A stretch of 6,938 nucleotides of DNA from Spirosomataceae bacterium. GTDB lineage: Bacteria > Bacteroidota > Bacteroidia > Cytophagales > Spirosomataceae. Location of the stretch: NCBI GenBank assembly GCA_030731175.1, contig JANQUM010000171.1, positions 1 through 6,938 on the forward strand. Direction: 5' to 3'. Under the pieces are notes generated by a model. The model made no database searches, was not told the DNA's origin, and worked only from the letters and a program-made list of their open reading frames with translations. Within the stretch, counting starts at the first letter, position 1, and the number at the start of each line of letters is the position of its first letter. Below, piece after piece: positions 1 to 6,817 of the stretch. Position numbers and translations under genes: made by a program.

Positions 1-692
1 ATTGTGTGAATATTAATAATATCCGCAGAGATTCCCTTCTCCGCAAGAACTTCGCCCGCCTGAATGGCTTCCCATACCAAATGGCCGGTAGCGATGATTG
101 TGACATCAGTTCCTTCGTTTACGTGCCAAGCTTTTCCTATTTCAAATTTTTGGTTTGGGTCAGTGAATATTGGCACTTTTGGCCGTCCGAATCTCAAATA
201 AACCGGGCCTACGTGCTCCGCAATAGCTATAGTAGCGGCCTTTGTTTGGTTGTAATCACATGGATTAATGACTGTCATATTTGGCATGGCACGCATCATG
301 GCTATGTCTTCCAAAATTTGATGTGTTGCTCCGTCTTCACCTAATGTTAATCCGGCGTGAGAAACTGCTATTTTTACGTTTTTATCGGAATAAGCAATTG
401 ACTGTCGAATTTGGTCGTAAACACGACCAGAGCCAAAGTTTGCGAAAGTTGTTGGATAAGGAATGAACCCACCGATTGTCAAACCAGCAGCGATACCCAT
501 CATATTTGCTTCGGCAATTCCGCACTGGAAAAAACGCTCCGGATTTTCTTTGATAAAAGTTGCCGTTTTAAGCGATCCAACCAAATCAGCACATAGCGTA
601 ACTACCTTTGGGTTGGTGCGTCCTAATTCGGTCATTCCATCGCCAAATCCTGAACGAGTATCTTGAGTTTCTGTGTAAGTATATTTTTTCAT
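1..692 (-). CDS. Transketolase C-terminal subunit (partial, 3' end outside window)
   Basis: The frame opens with ATG at 692-690 and stays open to the window edge, giving 230 codons. Two-part transketolase C subunits are usually a little over 300 residues, so roughly the last quarter is missing. The visible part holds the pyrimidine-binding domain of a thiamine-diphosphate enzyme. CADLVGSLK lies at about 34-42, CGIAEANMMG at 57-66 carries the probable catalytic glutamate (E61) that contacts the cofactor pyrimidine, and SHAGLTLGEDGATHQ spans 111-125. The start of the C-terminal transketolase domain (VTIIATGHLV, about 197-206) follows. The subunit should pair with the N subunit encoded just upstream to form a cytosolic enzyme that moves two-carbon ketol units between sugar phosphates. 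The 40-base gap after the N-subunit stop has an A-rich stretch (GAAAAGAAAT) but no strong Shine-Dalgarno. A 1-deoxyxylulose-5-phosphate synthase is less likely because the gene is split and the motifs fit transketolase. Confidence 0.93.
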   Translation of the reverse strand, partial: MKKYTYTETQDTRSGFGDGMTELGRTNPKVVTLCADLVGSLKTATFIKENPERFFQCGIAEANMMGIAAGLTIGGFIPYPTTFANFGSGRVYDQIRQSIAYSDKNVKIAVSHAGLTLGEDGATHQILEDIAMMRAMPNMTVINPCDYNQTKAATIAIAEHVGPVYLRFGRPKVPIFTDPNQKFEIGKAWHVNEGTDVTIIATGHLVWEAIQAGEVLAEKGISADIINIHT

Positions 693-732
693 TTTTGATA
701 TTTCTTTTCGGTTATACGGTTTATGAAGGTAC

Positions 733-1599
733 TCAATAATCTCCAAGCGTGCTTGTCAACTGACCTAAAGCGGTAGCGAGTTGTTCGTCATTTGGAGCCA
801 CGCCGTGCCATTTGTGGCTTCCCATCATAAAGTCAACGCCCGCTCCCATTTCGGTTTGAAGTAGTACCATAACCGGTTTTCCTTTTCCGGTTCTTCTTTT
901 AGCTTTCCGTAAAACTTTCACAACAGATTCCATATCGTTGCCTTGTTTTTCTTCGATAACATCCCAACCGAAAGCTTTGTATTTAGCCTTCAAATCGCGG
1001 TTATCCATAACGTTTTTCGTAGAACCATCAATTTGCTGACCGTTTAAATCTATAAACGCAACCAGGTTGTCAACTTCGTGATGTGGAGCAAACTGAGCAG
1101 CTTCCCATACTTGACCTTCCTGCTGCTCGCCATCACCCATCAAAATATAGACCGTGCGTTCGTCTTTATTGAGCTTTTTTGCAAGTGCTGCTCCAATTGC
1201 AACTGACATGCCTTGACCTAATGAACCTGAGGCGATTCTGATACCAGGTAAATGTTCGTGCGTTGTAGGGTGACCTTGCACTCGCGAATTTATTTTTCGG
1301 AAAGTACCGAGTTCTTCCACCGGGAAATACCCTCTTCTACTTAATGTTGAATAAAATACCGGTGAAATGTGGCCGTTTGAAAGAAAGAAAAGATCTTCGT
1401 GTTCGCCGTCCATTTTGAAGCTTAGGTCACCATTTTTACCTTTTCGGTTGTTGATTTTCATTTGCTGAAAATACAACGCAACTAATAAGTCGGTGCAACC
1501 AAGCGAACCGCCCGGATGACCAGAAGCTGCTCCGTGTACCATTCGTACGATGTCTCGACGAACTTGTGCCGCTATATTTTCTAATTCTGGAGTTGTCAT
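733..1599 (-). CDS. Transketolase N-terminal subunit
   Basis: This complete 288-residue protein matches the usual length of stand-alone transketolase N subunits. It carries the pyrophosphate/metal-binding half of the active site. SGHPGGSLG lies at 26-34 (H28), LSNGHISP at 73-80, and SGSLGQGMS at 124-132. The thiamine-diphosphate motif starts with GDGEQQEGQVWEA at 155-167, with D156 as probable Mg ligand, and ends at DLNGQQIDG (184-192), with N186 as second ligand. SHKWHG (261-266) probably supplies a substrate-site histidine. Together with the downstream C subunit it should form an active transketolase of the non-oxidative pentose phosphate pathway. The ATG at 1599-1597 follows the bcp stop by 20 bases, and the preceding bases (AACTTAGAAA) are A-rich without a strong Shine-Dalgarno. 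The ends agree with family N subunits, so this is not a truncated full-length enzyme. Confidence 0.95.
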   Translation of the reverse strand: MTTPELENIAAQVRRDIVRMVHGAASGHPGGSLGCTDLLVALYFQQMKINNRKGKNGDLSFKMDGEHEDLFFLSNGHISPVFYSTLSRRGYFPVEELGTFRKINSRVQGHPTTHEHLPGIRIASGSLGQGMSVAIGAALAKKLNKDERTVYILMGDGEQQEGQVWEAAQFAPHHEVDNLVAFIDLNGQQIDGSTKNVMDNRDLKAKYKAFGWDVIEEKQGNDMESVVKVLRKAKRRTGKGKPVMVLLQTEMGAGVDFMMGSHKWHGVAPNDEQLATALGQLTSTLGDY

Positions 1600-1619
1600 T
1601 TTTCTAAGTTTAAAATTGT

Positions 1620-2072
1620 TTAATTGAGTATCTGATCGGTATGGTTGTCGGTTTTGACTTTGCTGATTATTTCAGAAATAACGCCTTTTTCGTCTATGAC
1701 AAAAGTTGTTCGGGCAATCCCCATGTACTTTCTGCCGTACATGTTTTTTTCAACCCAAACCCCGAACGCTTCAGCAACTTCGTGCTCGGTATCGGCAAGT
1801 AAATCAAAAGGTAATTCAAATTTTTCGATAAACTTTTGGTGAGATTTCTCGCTGTCAGGGCTTACGCCAAGTAATTTGTAACCATTATCAAGCAATGATT
1901 GATAATTATCCCGCAAATTGCATGCTTGCTTTGTGCAGCCGGGCGTATTATCTTTTGGGTAAAAGTACACGATTAATTTATTACCCTCGAAATCTTTCAG
2001 CGAAACCTTTTCGCCATTTTGGTTTACCGAACCGAAATTCGGGGCTTTATCGCCGACACTTAATTTACTCAT
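1620..2072 (-). CDS. bcp: Thioredoxin-dependent peroxiredoxin, Bcp/PrxQ type
   Basis: This complete 150-residue protein has the normal length of an atypical 2-Cys peroxiredoxin of the Bcp/PrxQ branch. The family reduces hydrogen peroxide and organic hydroperoxides in the cytosol and is usually recycled by thioredoxin. The motif PKDNTPGCTKQAC (39-51) holds the peroxidatic cysteine C46 and, five residues later, the resolving cysteine C51 typical of this branch. T43 and R121 (in GIARTTFVID, 118-127) complete the conserved active-site set. GDKAPNF (7-13) is the usual N-terminal signature, and NHTDQIL near the end matches the family C-terminus. The ATG at 2072-2070 overlaps the stop codon of the upstream M23 gene as ATGA, so translation of the two is probably coupled. 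No signal peptide is visible. Confidence 0.96.
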   Translation of the reverse strand: MSKLSVGDKAPNFGSVNQNGEKVSLKDFEGNKLIVYFYPKDNTPGCTKQACNLRDNYQSLLDNGYKLLGVSPDSEKSHQKFIEKFELPFDLLADTEHEVAEAFGVWVEKNMYGRKYMGIARTTFVIDEKGVISEIISKVKTDNHTDQILN

Positions 2073-3991
2073 AGTTCTTTTTCGTAAACTTGAATGTTAC
2101 CTTGATTATCTTCAATTTTTAGTTCTAATTTCCCGCTGAAAGGAACCGAATTATCCAGTTTTTCAGACCAAATAAGGCTTAATTTTGGCTCGTATTCCAT
2201 CATCACCCAGCGGTTATCTACAAAACAAGTAATGTTTTTGATGCCTGACAAATTGTCGGAGATAATAAATGATATTTCCGCTGAATTTAGTTTACGCACG
2301 CTGATTGTTGGCGGTATATCGTCTCGGAGAATTTTGTACGTACCAAACTCTTTGGGGTAGAAAGTAAATGTGGAACCCGATTTTTCGCTTGACAAAAATT
2401 TTGACCTACTTCCACTCGAGCGGTATACGCCACACTTATCGCAATTGCCAAAACTTGTCTGCCAAGTTACTTTGAATCTACTTTTTAAAGGATAAATATC
2501 TTCGTCAAGCAGTAATTCGTTGCCGTTCGTTGTAAAATTGAGGAATAAGTTGGTGTATAATGCTTCCTGAAAATCAACCTTATAGGTATCGTTTATTATA
2601 AAACGACTGGATAGGGAAGGCGAAGCAGTCAAATCTATTTTAGCCGTACTGCTGCCAACCTGAACAAAATCAACCAATCCGCTGGCGTGTAAATCGTACA
2701 GATAAACCAACGAATTTGCAGTTTTGTACGAAACAAAGGCAGTTTTCGGAGTGCCACGATGTTGAAATATTGCAGGAACATTTTTGTCAATAGAGCCGAT
2801 TGCCTGAACTCTTAGAATATTATCAAATTTGGTAACAATCAGTTTTGGGCTGAAATTATCCATCGGGTTTTCAGCCGTTAATTTTTGTAATGATTCAGGA
2901 ATAACATTAAATGTTAGGCGGCTCGCATTTTGAAAGGTATCATTTAGTAAAATTTCAAAATCAACCCGTTCCTCTTTTACGTCAATGACTCCACCAGTTG
3001 AATTTGTAATGTAATTTGACAAACGGTTTCCTTTTTCAACGAAAAGTTTGTGATTTTTCACACCGCTACCTACCATTTTTTCGTAATCAGTGTGGAGATT
3101 CATATCAAGTTTTGTGTCAAAACTCATTTTCTCCAAATCAAACCTATACGCAGTTTGATCATTCGCTTTCAGCGTCATTTGCGTAATTCCGAGTCGAAAA
3201 GGCGAAGTCTCACTCTTATCGTAGGCGTTAATAATTACACCTATCTTGCCATGTGCGGTAATGTTATTGTTAAGAATATAGTCGCCATTTTTCAACCTCA
3301 GTGGTTTTAGCGTTACCTCACCAAACTGCCCGTTAATGCGAGAGTTTATATCCGTCGTTTTTAGTGTAACCGATTCAATTACCGGCGAAACATTATCGAC
3401 AATTTCTGAAAACCCAAAAAGTGCAGGGTTGATAGTCTGCTCGGCGGCATTTCTGATTTCAAAATGTAAATGCGGTCCTCCAGAGCCACCCGTATTTCCT
3501 GAAAACGCCACTATTTCTTCTTGTGACACAGGTATTTCCCCAGCATTGAAATAAGTATCAATTTCCCAAGTTTGTTGTTGGTATTGCCGTTCGGTCAACC
3601 TACTTTTTATACGGTCACCAAATTCTTTCAAATGGCCATAAACCGTTGTATAACCGTTGGGATGAGTGATGTATAGGGCATTTCCATAGCCTCCGGGAGA
3701 AATTCCGATGCGAGAAACGTAACCGTCAGCGGCGGCATAGACAGGCAATCCCTCCACCCCACCCGTTCGGATGTCAAGTCCGGCGTGAAAGTGATTGAAC
3801 CGGATATCTCCGTAAGTACCTGAGAGCGACGCCCTTTTACCCGGGTTTATTGGGAACACAAAATCCCCTTTCGGGTAAATTTTGGCTTTCTCATCTAAAT
3901 TTTTTGATGAAAACTGAACATCAGAAACGGAAGAAAAGGCAATAAATAGATAAGTAACTATCTGAAAACTGATAAAAAGAAGGGTCTTCAA
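2069..3991 (-). CDS. M23-family metallopeptidase with long C-terminal Ig-like region
   Basis: This 640-residue protein is probably exported and cuts peptidoglycan peptide bridges. It begins with a lysine and a hydrophobic stretch (about 4-20) resembling a signal peptide. The M23 (LytM/peptidase M23) domain covers about 42-192. Zinc ligands appear as H69 and D73 in FHAGLD and H176 in PHLHFE, and H120 (YGHL) and H174 are the probable catalytic histidines, so the site looks intact. The remaining 440 or so residues have no enzyme motif that I recognise. The segment at about 558-635, with DNLSGIKNITCFVD, looks like the Ig-like C-terminus often seen in Bacteroidota M23 proteins. A CxxC pair lies at 517/520. 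The start is TTG (3991-3989). No in-frame methionine occurs before about residue 272, and starting here leaves a good signal peptide. The gene follows the FAH-family gene by 26 bases and overlaps bcp by 4. The natural substrate is not shown. Confidence 0.9.
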   Translation of the reverse strand: MKTLLFISFQIVTYLFIAFSSVSDVQFSSKNLDEKAKIYPKGDFVFPINPGKRASLSGTYGDIRFNHFHAGLDIRTGGVEGLPVYAAADGYVSRIGISPGGYGNALYITHPNGYTTVYGHLKEFGDRIKSRLTERQYQQQTWEIDTYFNAGEIPVSQEEIVAFSGNTGGSGGPHLHFEIRNAAEQTINPALFGFSEIVDNVSPVIESVTLKTTDINSRINGQFGEVTLKPLRLKNGDYILNNNITAHGKIGVIINAYDKSETSPFRLGITQMTLKANDQTAYRFDLEKMSFDTKLDMNLHTDYEKMVGSGVKNHKLFVEKGNRLSNYITNSTGGVIDVKEERVDFEILLNDTFQNASRLTFNVIPESLQKLTAENPMDNFSPKLIVTKFDNILRVQAIGSIDKNVPAIFQHRGTPKTAFVSYKTANSLVYLYDLHASGLVDFVQVGSSTAKIDLTASPSLSSRFIINDTYKVDFQEALYTNLFLNFTTNGNELLLDEDIYPLKSRFKVTWQTSFGNCDKCGVYRSSGSRSKFLSSEKSGSTFTFYPKEFGTYKILRDDIPPTISVRKLNSAEISFIISDNLSGIKNITCFVDNRWVMMEYEPKLSLIWSEKLDNSVPFSGKLELKIEDNQGNIQVYEKEL

Positions 3992-4017
3992 TGCTGGAAA
4001 TTTTAATTTTGTTCGGC

Positions 4018-4626
4018 TTATTTTACGTAGAAATCTAATAATTTATGTTCCCCGATGAATCCTTCGAGGCGATCCCCAGCGTTAACTTTAGAAACGCCTT
4101 TTGGTGTTCCGGTGAAAATAATATCACCTACTTTCAACGTGAAATATTTTGAGACGTAAGCAATAATGCTATCAATGGAATAAATCATTAGTGAGGTATT
4201 TCCTGATTGCTGCGTTTTATCATTTAATAAAAGGTTAAAATCAAGGTTCTGTAAGTCTAAACCTGCTTTCGGAATAAACTTAGAAATCGGAGCAGAACCG
4301 TCGAAACCTTTCGCTAATTCCCAGGGTAAACCTTTAGATTTTAACTCAGACTGCAAATCACGAGCAGTAAAATCTATTCCCAAGCCAATTTCGTCGTAAT
4401 ATTTATGGGCAAACTTTTCCTCAATGTTCTTCCCAATTTTACTAATTTTGACAATTATTTCCAGTTCATGATGTATATCGTGAGAAAAACCAGGCAAATA
4501 AAAGTCCGCGTTATCTTTTAAAATGGCTGTTTCTGGTTTGTTAAAAATAACTGGACTGTCTGGCACATCATTATTTAACTCTTTAATGTGGTCAACGTAG
4601 TTTCTACCGATGGCAATGATTTTCAT
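4018..4626 (-). CDS. Fumarylacetoacetate hydrolase (FAH) family protein, FAHD1/YcgM-like
   Basis: This 202-residue protein is essentially a single FAH catalytic domain, the compact form seen in FAHD1 and YcgM-type proteins. The family uses a divalent metal to cleave C-C bonds in 2-oxo acids, as acylpyruvate hydrolase, oxaloacetate decarboxylase or an isomerase in aromatic catabolism. Visible residues are H13 and E16 in GRNYVDHIKE (7-16), matching the lid His-Glu pair of FAHD1. Metal ligands are E54 and E56 in HHELEIIV (52-59) and D85 in IDFTARDLQ (84-92). K106 in KGFDG and the GTPKGV loop (173-178) complete the site. No signal peptide is visible, so the protein is probably cytosolic. It is the first gene of a five-gene minus-strand run. 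The ATG at 4626-4624 lies close behind a TAnnTTTG promoter match and has no Shine-Dalgarno. No aromatic-degradation genes are nearby, so a general oxaloacetate or acylpyruvate role is more likely. The exact substrate is undecided. Confidence 0.92.
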   Translation of the reverse strand: MKIIAIGRNYVDHIKELNNDVPDSPVIFNKPETAILKDNADFYLPGFSHDIHHELEIIVKISKIGKNIEEKFAHKYYDEIGLGIDFTARDLQSELKSKGLPWELAKGFDGSAPISKFIPKAGLDLQNLDFNLLLNDKTQQSGNTSLMIYSIDSIIAYVSKYFTLKVGDIIFTGTPKGVSKVNAGDRLEGFIGEHKLLDFYVK

Positions 4627-4650
4627 GGAACGTTTATTTGAAGGTTTTCA

Positions 4651-4658
4651 CAAATTTA
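4651..4658 (-). promoter_or_regulatory. Putative Bacteroidota -7 promoter element for the FAH-M23-bcp-tkt run
   Basis: Read on the minus strand, the bases are TAAATTTG, an exact match to the Bacteroidota -7 consensus TAnnTTTG. It ends about 24 bases before the FAH-family ATG, which would leave a 5' leader of roughly 15-20 bases. I see no clear TTTG/TTG -33 element at the expected spacing. The call therefore rests on one short motif in AT-rich DNA plus its position. Confidence 0.45.
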
Positions 4659-4709
4659 ATGTTATTCTTTAGTTATTGCTCAGTCTAACACTCAACAATT
4701 CAAACTTTT

Positions 4710-4717
4710 TACGTTTA
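4710..4717 (+). promoter_or_regulatory. Possible -7 element for the M48 gene
   Basis: TACGTTTA matches five of the six fixed bases of TAnnTTTG and ends 21 bases before the M48 ATG, a plausible distance for a short leader. No -33 partner is evident. It is the best candidate on this strand within the 112-base divergent region, but a chance match is quite possible. Confidence 0.25.
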
Positions 4718-4738
4718 ATTTACAAAAACGAATCACAA

Positions 4739-5572
4739 ATGAAAAAATACCAAAAACTCTTATTAGTTGCGTTTGCATTCAGCTTTACAATTTTTGCATG
4801 CCAAAAAGTACCACTAACCGGTAGAAGTCAATTTGTCGGGTTGATGTCTCAGGATGCAATGCTTCAAATGGCATTTACAGAATATAAAAGCTTTGTTGAC
4901 ACTTCGAAAGTAGTTCCAGTCAGAAATCGTGACGCTGAAATGGTTACTCGAGTTGGCACAAGGATTAAAACAGCTGTTGAAACCTACCTGATTCAAAACG
5001 GGTTCAGCAAAGAAATCGACGGCTATCAGTGGGAATTCACAACGGTTGATAACAGCCAAATTAACGCTTGGGCAATGCCTGGTGGCAAAGTATGCTTCTA
5101 CACCGGGATTTTGCCGATCTGCCGTGACGACGCTGGAGTTGCGGTTGTTATGGGGCACGAAATTGCCCACGCAATTGCAAGCCACGGACGTGAAAGAATG
5201 AGCCGCTCAATAGCTGCCCAAGGGATTACGCAAGTTGGTGCGGTACTTGCTGGAATTGCAACTGGTGACGAACGTATGGTGCAGACAGCTGGTCAAGTAT
5301 TGGGTTTATTAGCCCCAACCACACTCGTATTACCCAACAGCCGTAACCAAGAATCTGAAGCAGACAAACTCGGAACTATCTTTATGGCAATGGCTGGGTA
5401 TGATCCAAGAGAAGCCGTAGGTTTTTGGCAACGCATGGCAGAGGCAGGAAAAGGTCAGCAGAAACCACCAATGTTGCTTTCTACGCACCCAAGTGATGAA
5501 AAAAGGATTGCAGATTTAGAAACAATGATGCCAAAAGCATTGAAATATTACCAAGCTTACGGCGGCAAATGA
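4739..5572 (+). CDS. M48-family zinc metalloprotease, predicted lipoprotein
   Basis: This 277-residue protein resembles the YcaL/LoiP-like M48 lipoproteins, which act in envelope protein quality control. I chose the ATG at 4739. An in-frame TTG at 4676 would add 21 residues in front of the signal peptide, whereas starting at 4739 gives MKKYQK, a hydrophobic core (7-20) and then C21. The lipobox reads TIFAC, which is relaxed but acceptable for Bacteroidota. The mature protein starts CQKVPLTGR, common in this group. The active site is intact: HEIAH at 140-144 (zinc ligands H140 and H144, catalytic E141), third ligand E205 in ESEAD (205-209), and the conserved STHPSDEKR at 248-256. WAMPGGK (111-117) forms the usual strand before the catalytic helix. 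C119 and C128 lie just ahead of it. The gene stands alone between a divergent promoter region and a terminator, and converges on dnaJ. Confidence 0.94.
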   Translation: MKKYQKLLLVAFAFSFTIFACQKVPLTGRSQFVGLMSQDAMLQMAFTEYKSFVDTSKVVPVRNRDAEMVTRVGTRIKTAVETYLIQNGFSKEIDGYQWEFTTVDNSQINAWAMPGGKVCFYTGILPICRDDAGVAVVMGHEIAHAIASHGRERMSRSIAAQGITQVGAVLAGIATGDERMVQTAGQVLGLLAPTTLVLPNSRNQESEADKLGTIFMAMAGYDPREAVGFWQRMAEAGKGQQKPPMLLSTHPSDEKRIADLETMMPKALKYYQAYGGK

Positions 5573-5591
5573 GTTGTTGCCGATTCAAAAC

Positions 5592-5626
5592 AAAAGCCCG
5601 AACAATGTCAAATTGTTCGGGCTTTT
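5592..5626. terminator. Bidirectional rho-independent terminator between M48 gene and dnaJ
   Basis: A perfect 15-bp inverted repeat (5592-5606 with 5612-5626; left arm AAAAGCCCGAACAAT) encloses a 5-base loop, GTCAA. The right arm runs into TTTTT and then GTGTTTT on the plus strand. On the minus strand the hairpin is followed by TTTTGTTTTG. It lies 19 bases after the M48 stop and 23 bases beyond the dnaJ stop. It therefore probably ends both convergent transcripts. Confidence 0.9.
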
Positions 5627-5649
5627 TGTGTTTTATACCTATATACTTC

Positions 5650-6810
5650 TTAGTGAAAGAAATCCTTAACTTTATCGAAGATGTTTTTTCCTCCGGAAAT
5701 TTTCTTAGGGACAAAATTTGGGGATTCTTTTAATCCTTCTAAAATTGTTCTTTCATCAGAACTCACAGCGGTTGGCGTGTACACGCTTGCGTAAACAAGC
5801 AAATCACCCACGCCATAGCCATTAATATCTTTAATACCTTTACCTTTCAAGCGTAAAATTTCACCTGACTGTGTTCCGGCTTTTATTGAGATTCTTACTT
5901 TTCCTGAAACCGTTGGCACTTCAATTGAATTTCCAAGCACTGCATCAACGAAATTTAGTTGCAAGTCGTAAATCAAGTTATTGCCATCACGTTTTAAATC
6001 AGGATGTTCTTCCTCCTCAATTACGATGAGTAAATCTCCAGGCACTCCGCCCCGAACCGGAACGTTTCCTTTTCCGCTCATTGATAGTTGCATGCTATCG
6101 GCAACTCCAGCGGGAATTTTGATTGAAATCACGTCCTCAGCAAGTTGACGCCCTTCACCAAAACATACGTCGCAGCGTTCTTCGATCGTGCTTCCTTCAC
6201 CGTTGCAAGTTGGGCAAGTTGAAGCAGTAACCATTTGACCCAACATAGTTTGCTGAACTCTTTTTACCTGACCTGCACCTTGACAAGTTCCGCAGGTTGA
6301 CTTCGACGTTCCATTCTTTGCTCCGTTCCCACCGCAAGTATTACAGGCGTCGTAACGTTTAACTTTTATTTTCTTCTCAACGCCATCGGCTATTTCTGTT
6401 AGGTTTAATTTTAGCTTGATGCGTAAGTCAGAACCTTTTCGAACCGCTCTTCCGCCACGCCCTTGACGACCGCCGTTGCCAAAGATGGAACTAAACGGAC
6501 TTGAATCACCGAAAATATCGCCAAATTGGCTGAAAATATCTTCCATGTTCATTCCGCCGCCGCCATAGCCGCCACCTGCGGCACCGCCCATTCCGGCATG
6601 ACCAAACTGATCGTAACGAGCTTTTTTCTGCGGATCGCTTAAAACACCGTATGCTTCGGCAACTTCCTTAAATTTCCCTTCTGCTTCTTTGTCGTCAGGA
6701 TTTTTATCGGGGTGATATTTAATCGCCATTTTCCGATACGCCTTTTTCATCTCTTCTGGTTGGGCATTTTTATCAACTCCCAAAACCTCGTAAAAATCTC
6801 TTTTTGCCAT
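5650..6810 (-). CDS. dnaJ: Chaperone DnaJ (Hsp40)
   Basis: This complete 386-residue type I J-protein delivers unfolded clients to DnaK and stimulates its ATPase in the cytosol. The J domain covers about 4-69 with the essential HPD at 33-35. A Gly/Phe-rich linker (about 70-120) follows, with GGGYGGGG and repeated FGDIFG-like segments. The zinc-finger region carries all four CxxCxGxG repeats: C156/C159, C173/C176, C199/C202 and C213/C216. The C-terminal client-binding domains run from about 224 to about 350. Length and order match canonical DnaJ rather than CbpA, which lacks the zinc fingers. The ATG at 6810-6808 follows the grpE stop by 7 bases with AAGAAAG just upstream, so the two are almost certainly co-transcribed. 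Any heat-shock promoter would lie upstream of grpE, outside the window. dnaK is not visible here. Confidence 0.98.
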   Translation of the reverse strand: MAKRDFYEVLGVDKNAQPEEMKKAYRKMAIKYHPDKNPDDKEAEGKFKEVAEAYGVLSDPQKKARYDQFGHAGMGGAAGGGYGGGGMNMEDIFSQFGDIFGDSSPFSSIFGNGGRQGRGGRAVRKGSDLRIKLKLNLTEIADGVEKKIKVKRYDACNTCGGNGAKNGTSKSTCGTCQGAGQVKRVQQTMLGQMVTASTCPTCNGEGSTIEERCDVCFGEGRQLAEDVISIKIPAGVADSMQLSMSGKGNVPVRGGVPGDLLIVIEEEEHPDLKRDGNNLIYDLQLNFVDAVLGNSIEVPTVSGKVRISIKAGTQSGEILRLKGKGIKDINGYGVGDLLVYASVYTPTAVSSDERTILEGLKESPNFVPKKISGGKNIFDKVKDFFH

Positions 6811-6817
6811 AACTTTC

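Noticed and set aside
6..666. Several short plus-strand open frames near the left edge
   Set aside because: They run antisense to the transketolase C subunit, which has diagnostic motifs throughout; the peptides resemble nothing.
693..732. The transketolase gap read as a frameshift in a single full-length gene
   Set aside because: Both halves have family-typical ends and starts for stand-alone subunits, and the 40-base spacer is not coding-like.
4676..4738. A longer M48 protein starting at the TTG at 4676
   Set aside because: It would place 21 extra residues, including polar and charged ones, in front of a good lipoprotein signal. The ATG at 4739 gives a standard MKK start.
4814..5185. A 123-codon open frame on the minus strand inside the M48 gene
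   Set aside because: It lies antisense to a clearly conserved protease, has no recognisable motif, and is explained by the codon pattern of the real gene.
5481..5714. A 77-codon minus-strand frame spanning the M48 3' end, the terminator and the dnaJ 3' end
   Set aside because: It would be read through the bidirectional terminator and overlaps two confident genes in other frames.
6565..6600. GC-rich repeat-like run of CCGCC/GCC units
   Set aside because: This is the Gly-rich coding segment of the dnaJ G/F linker, not an independent repeat.
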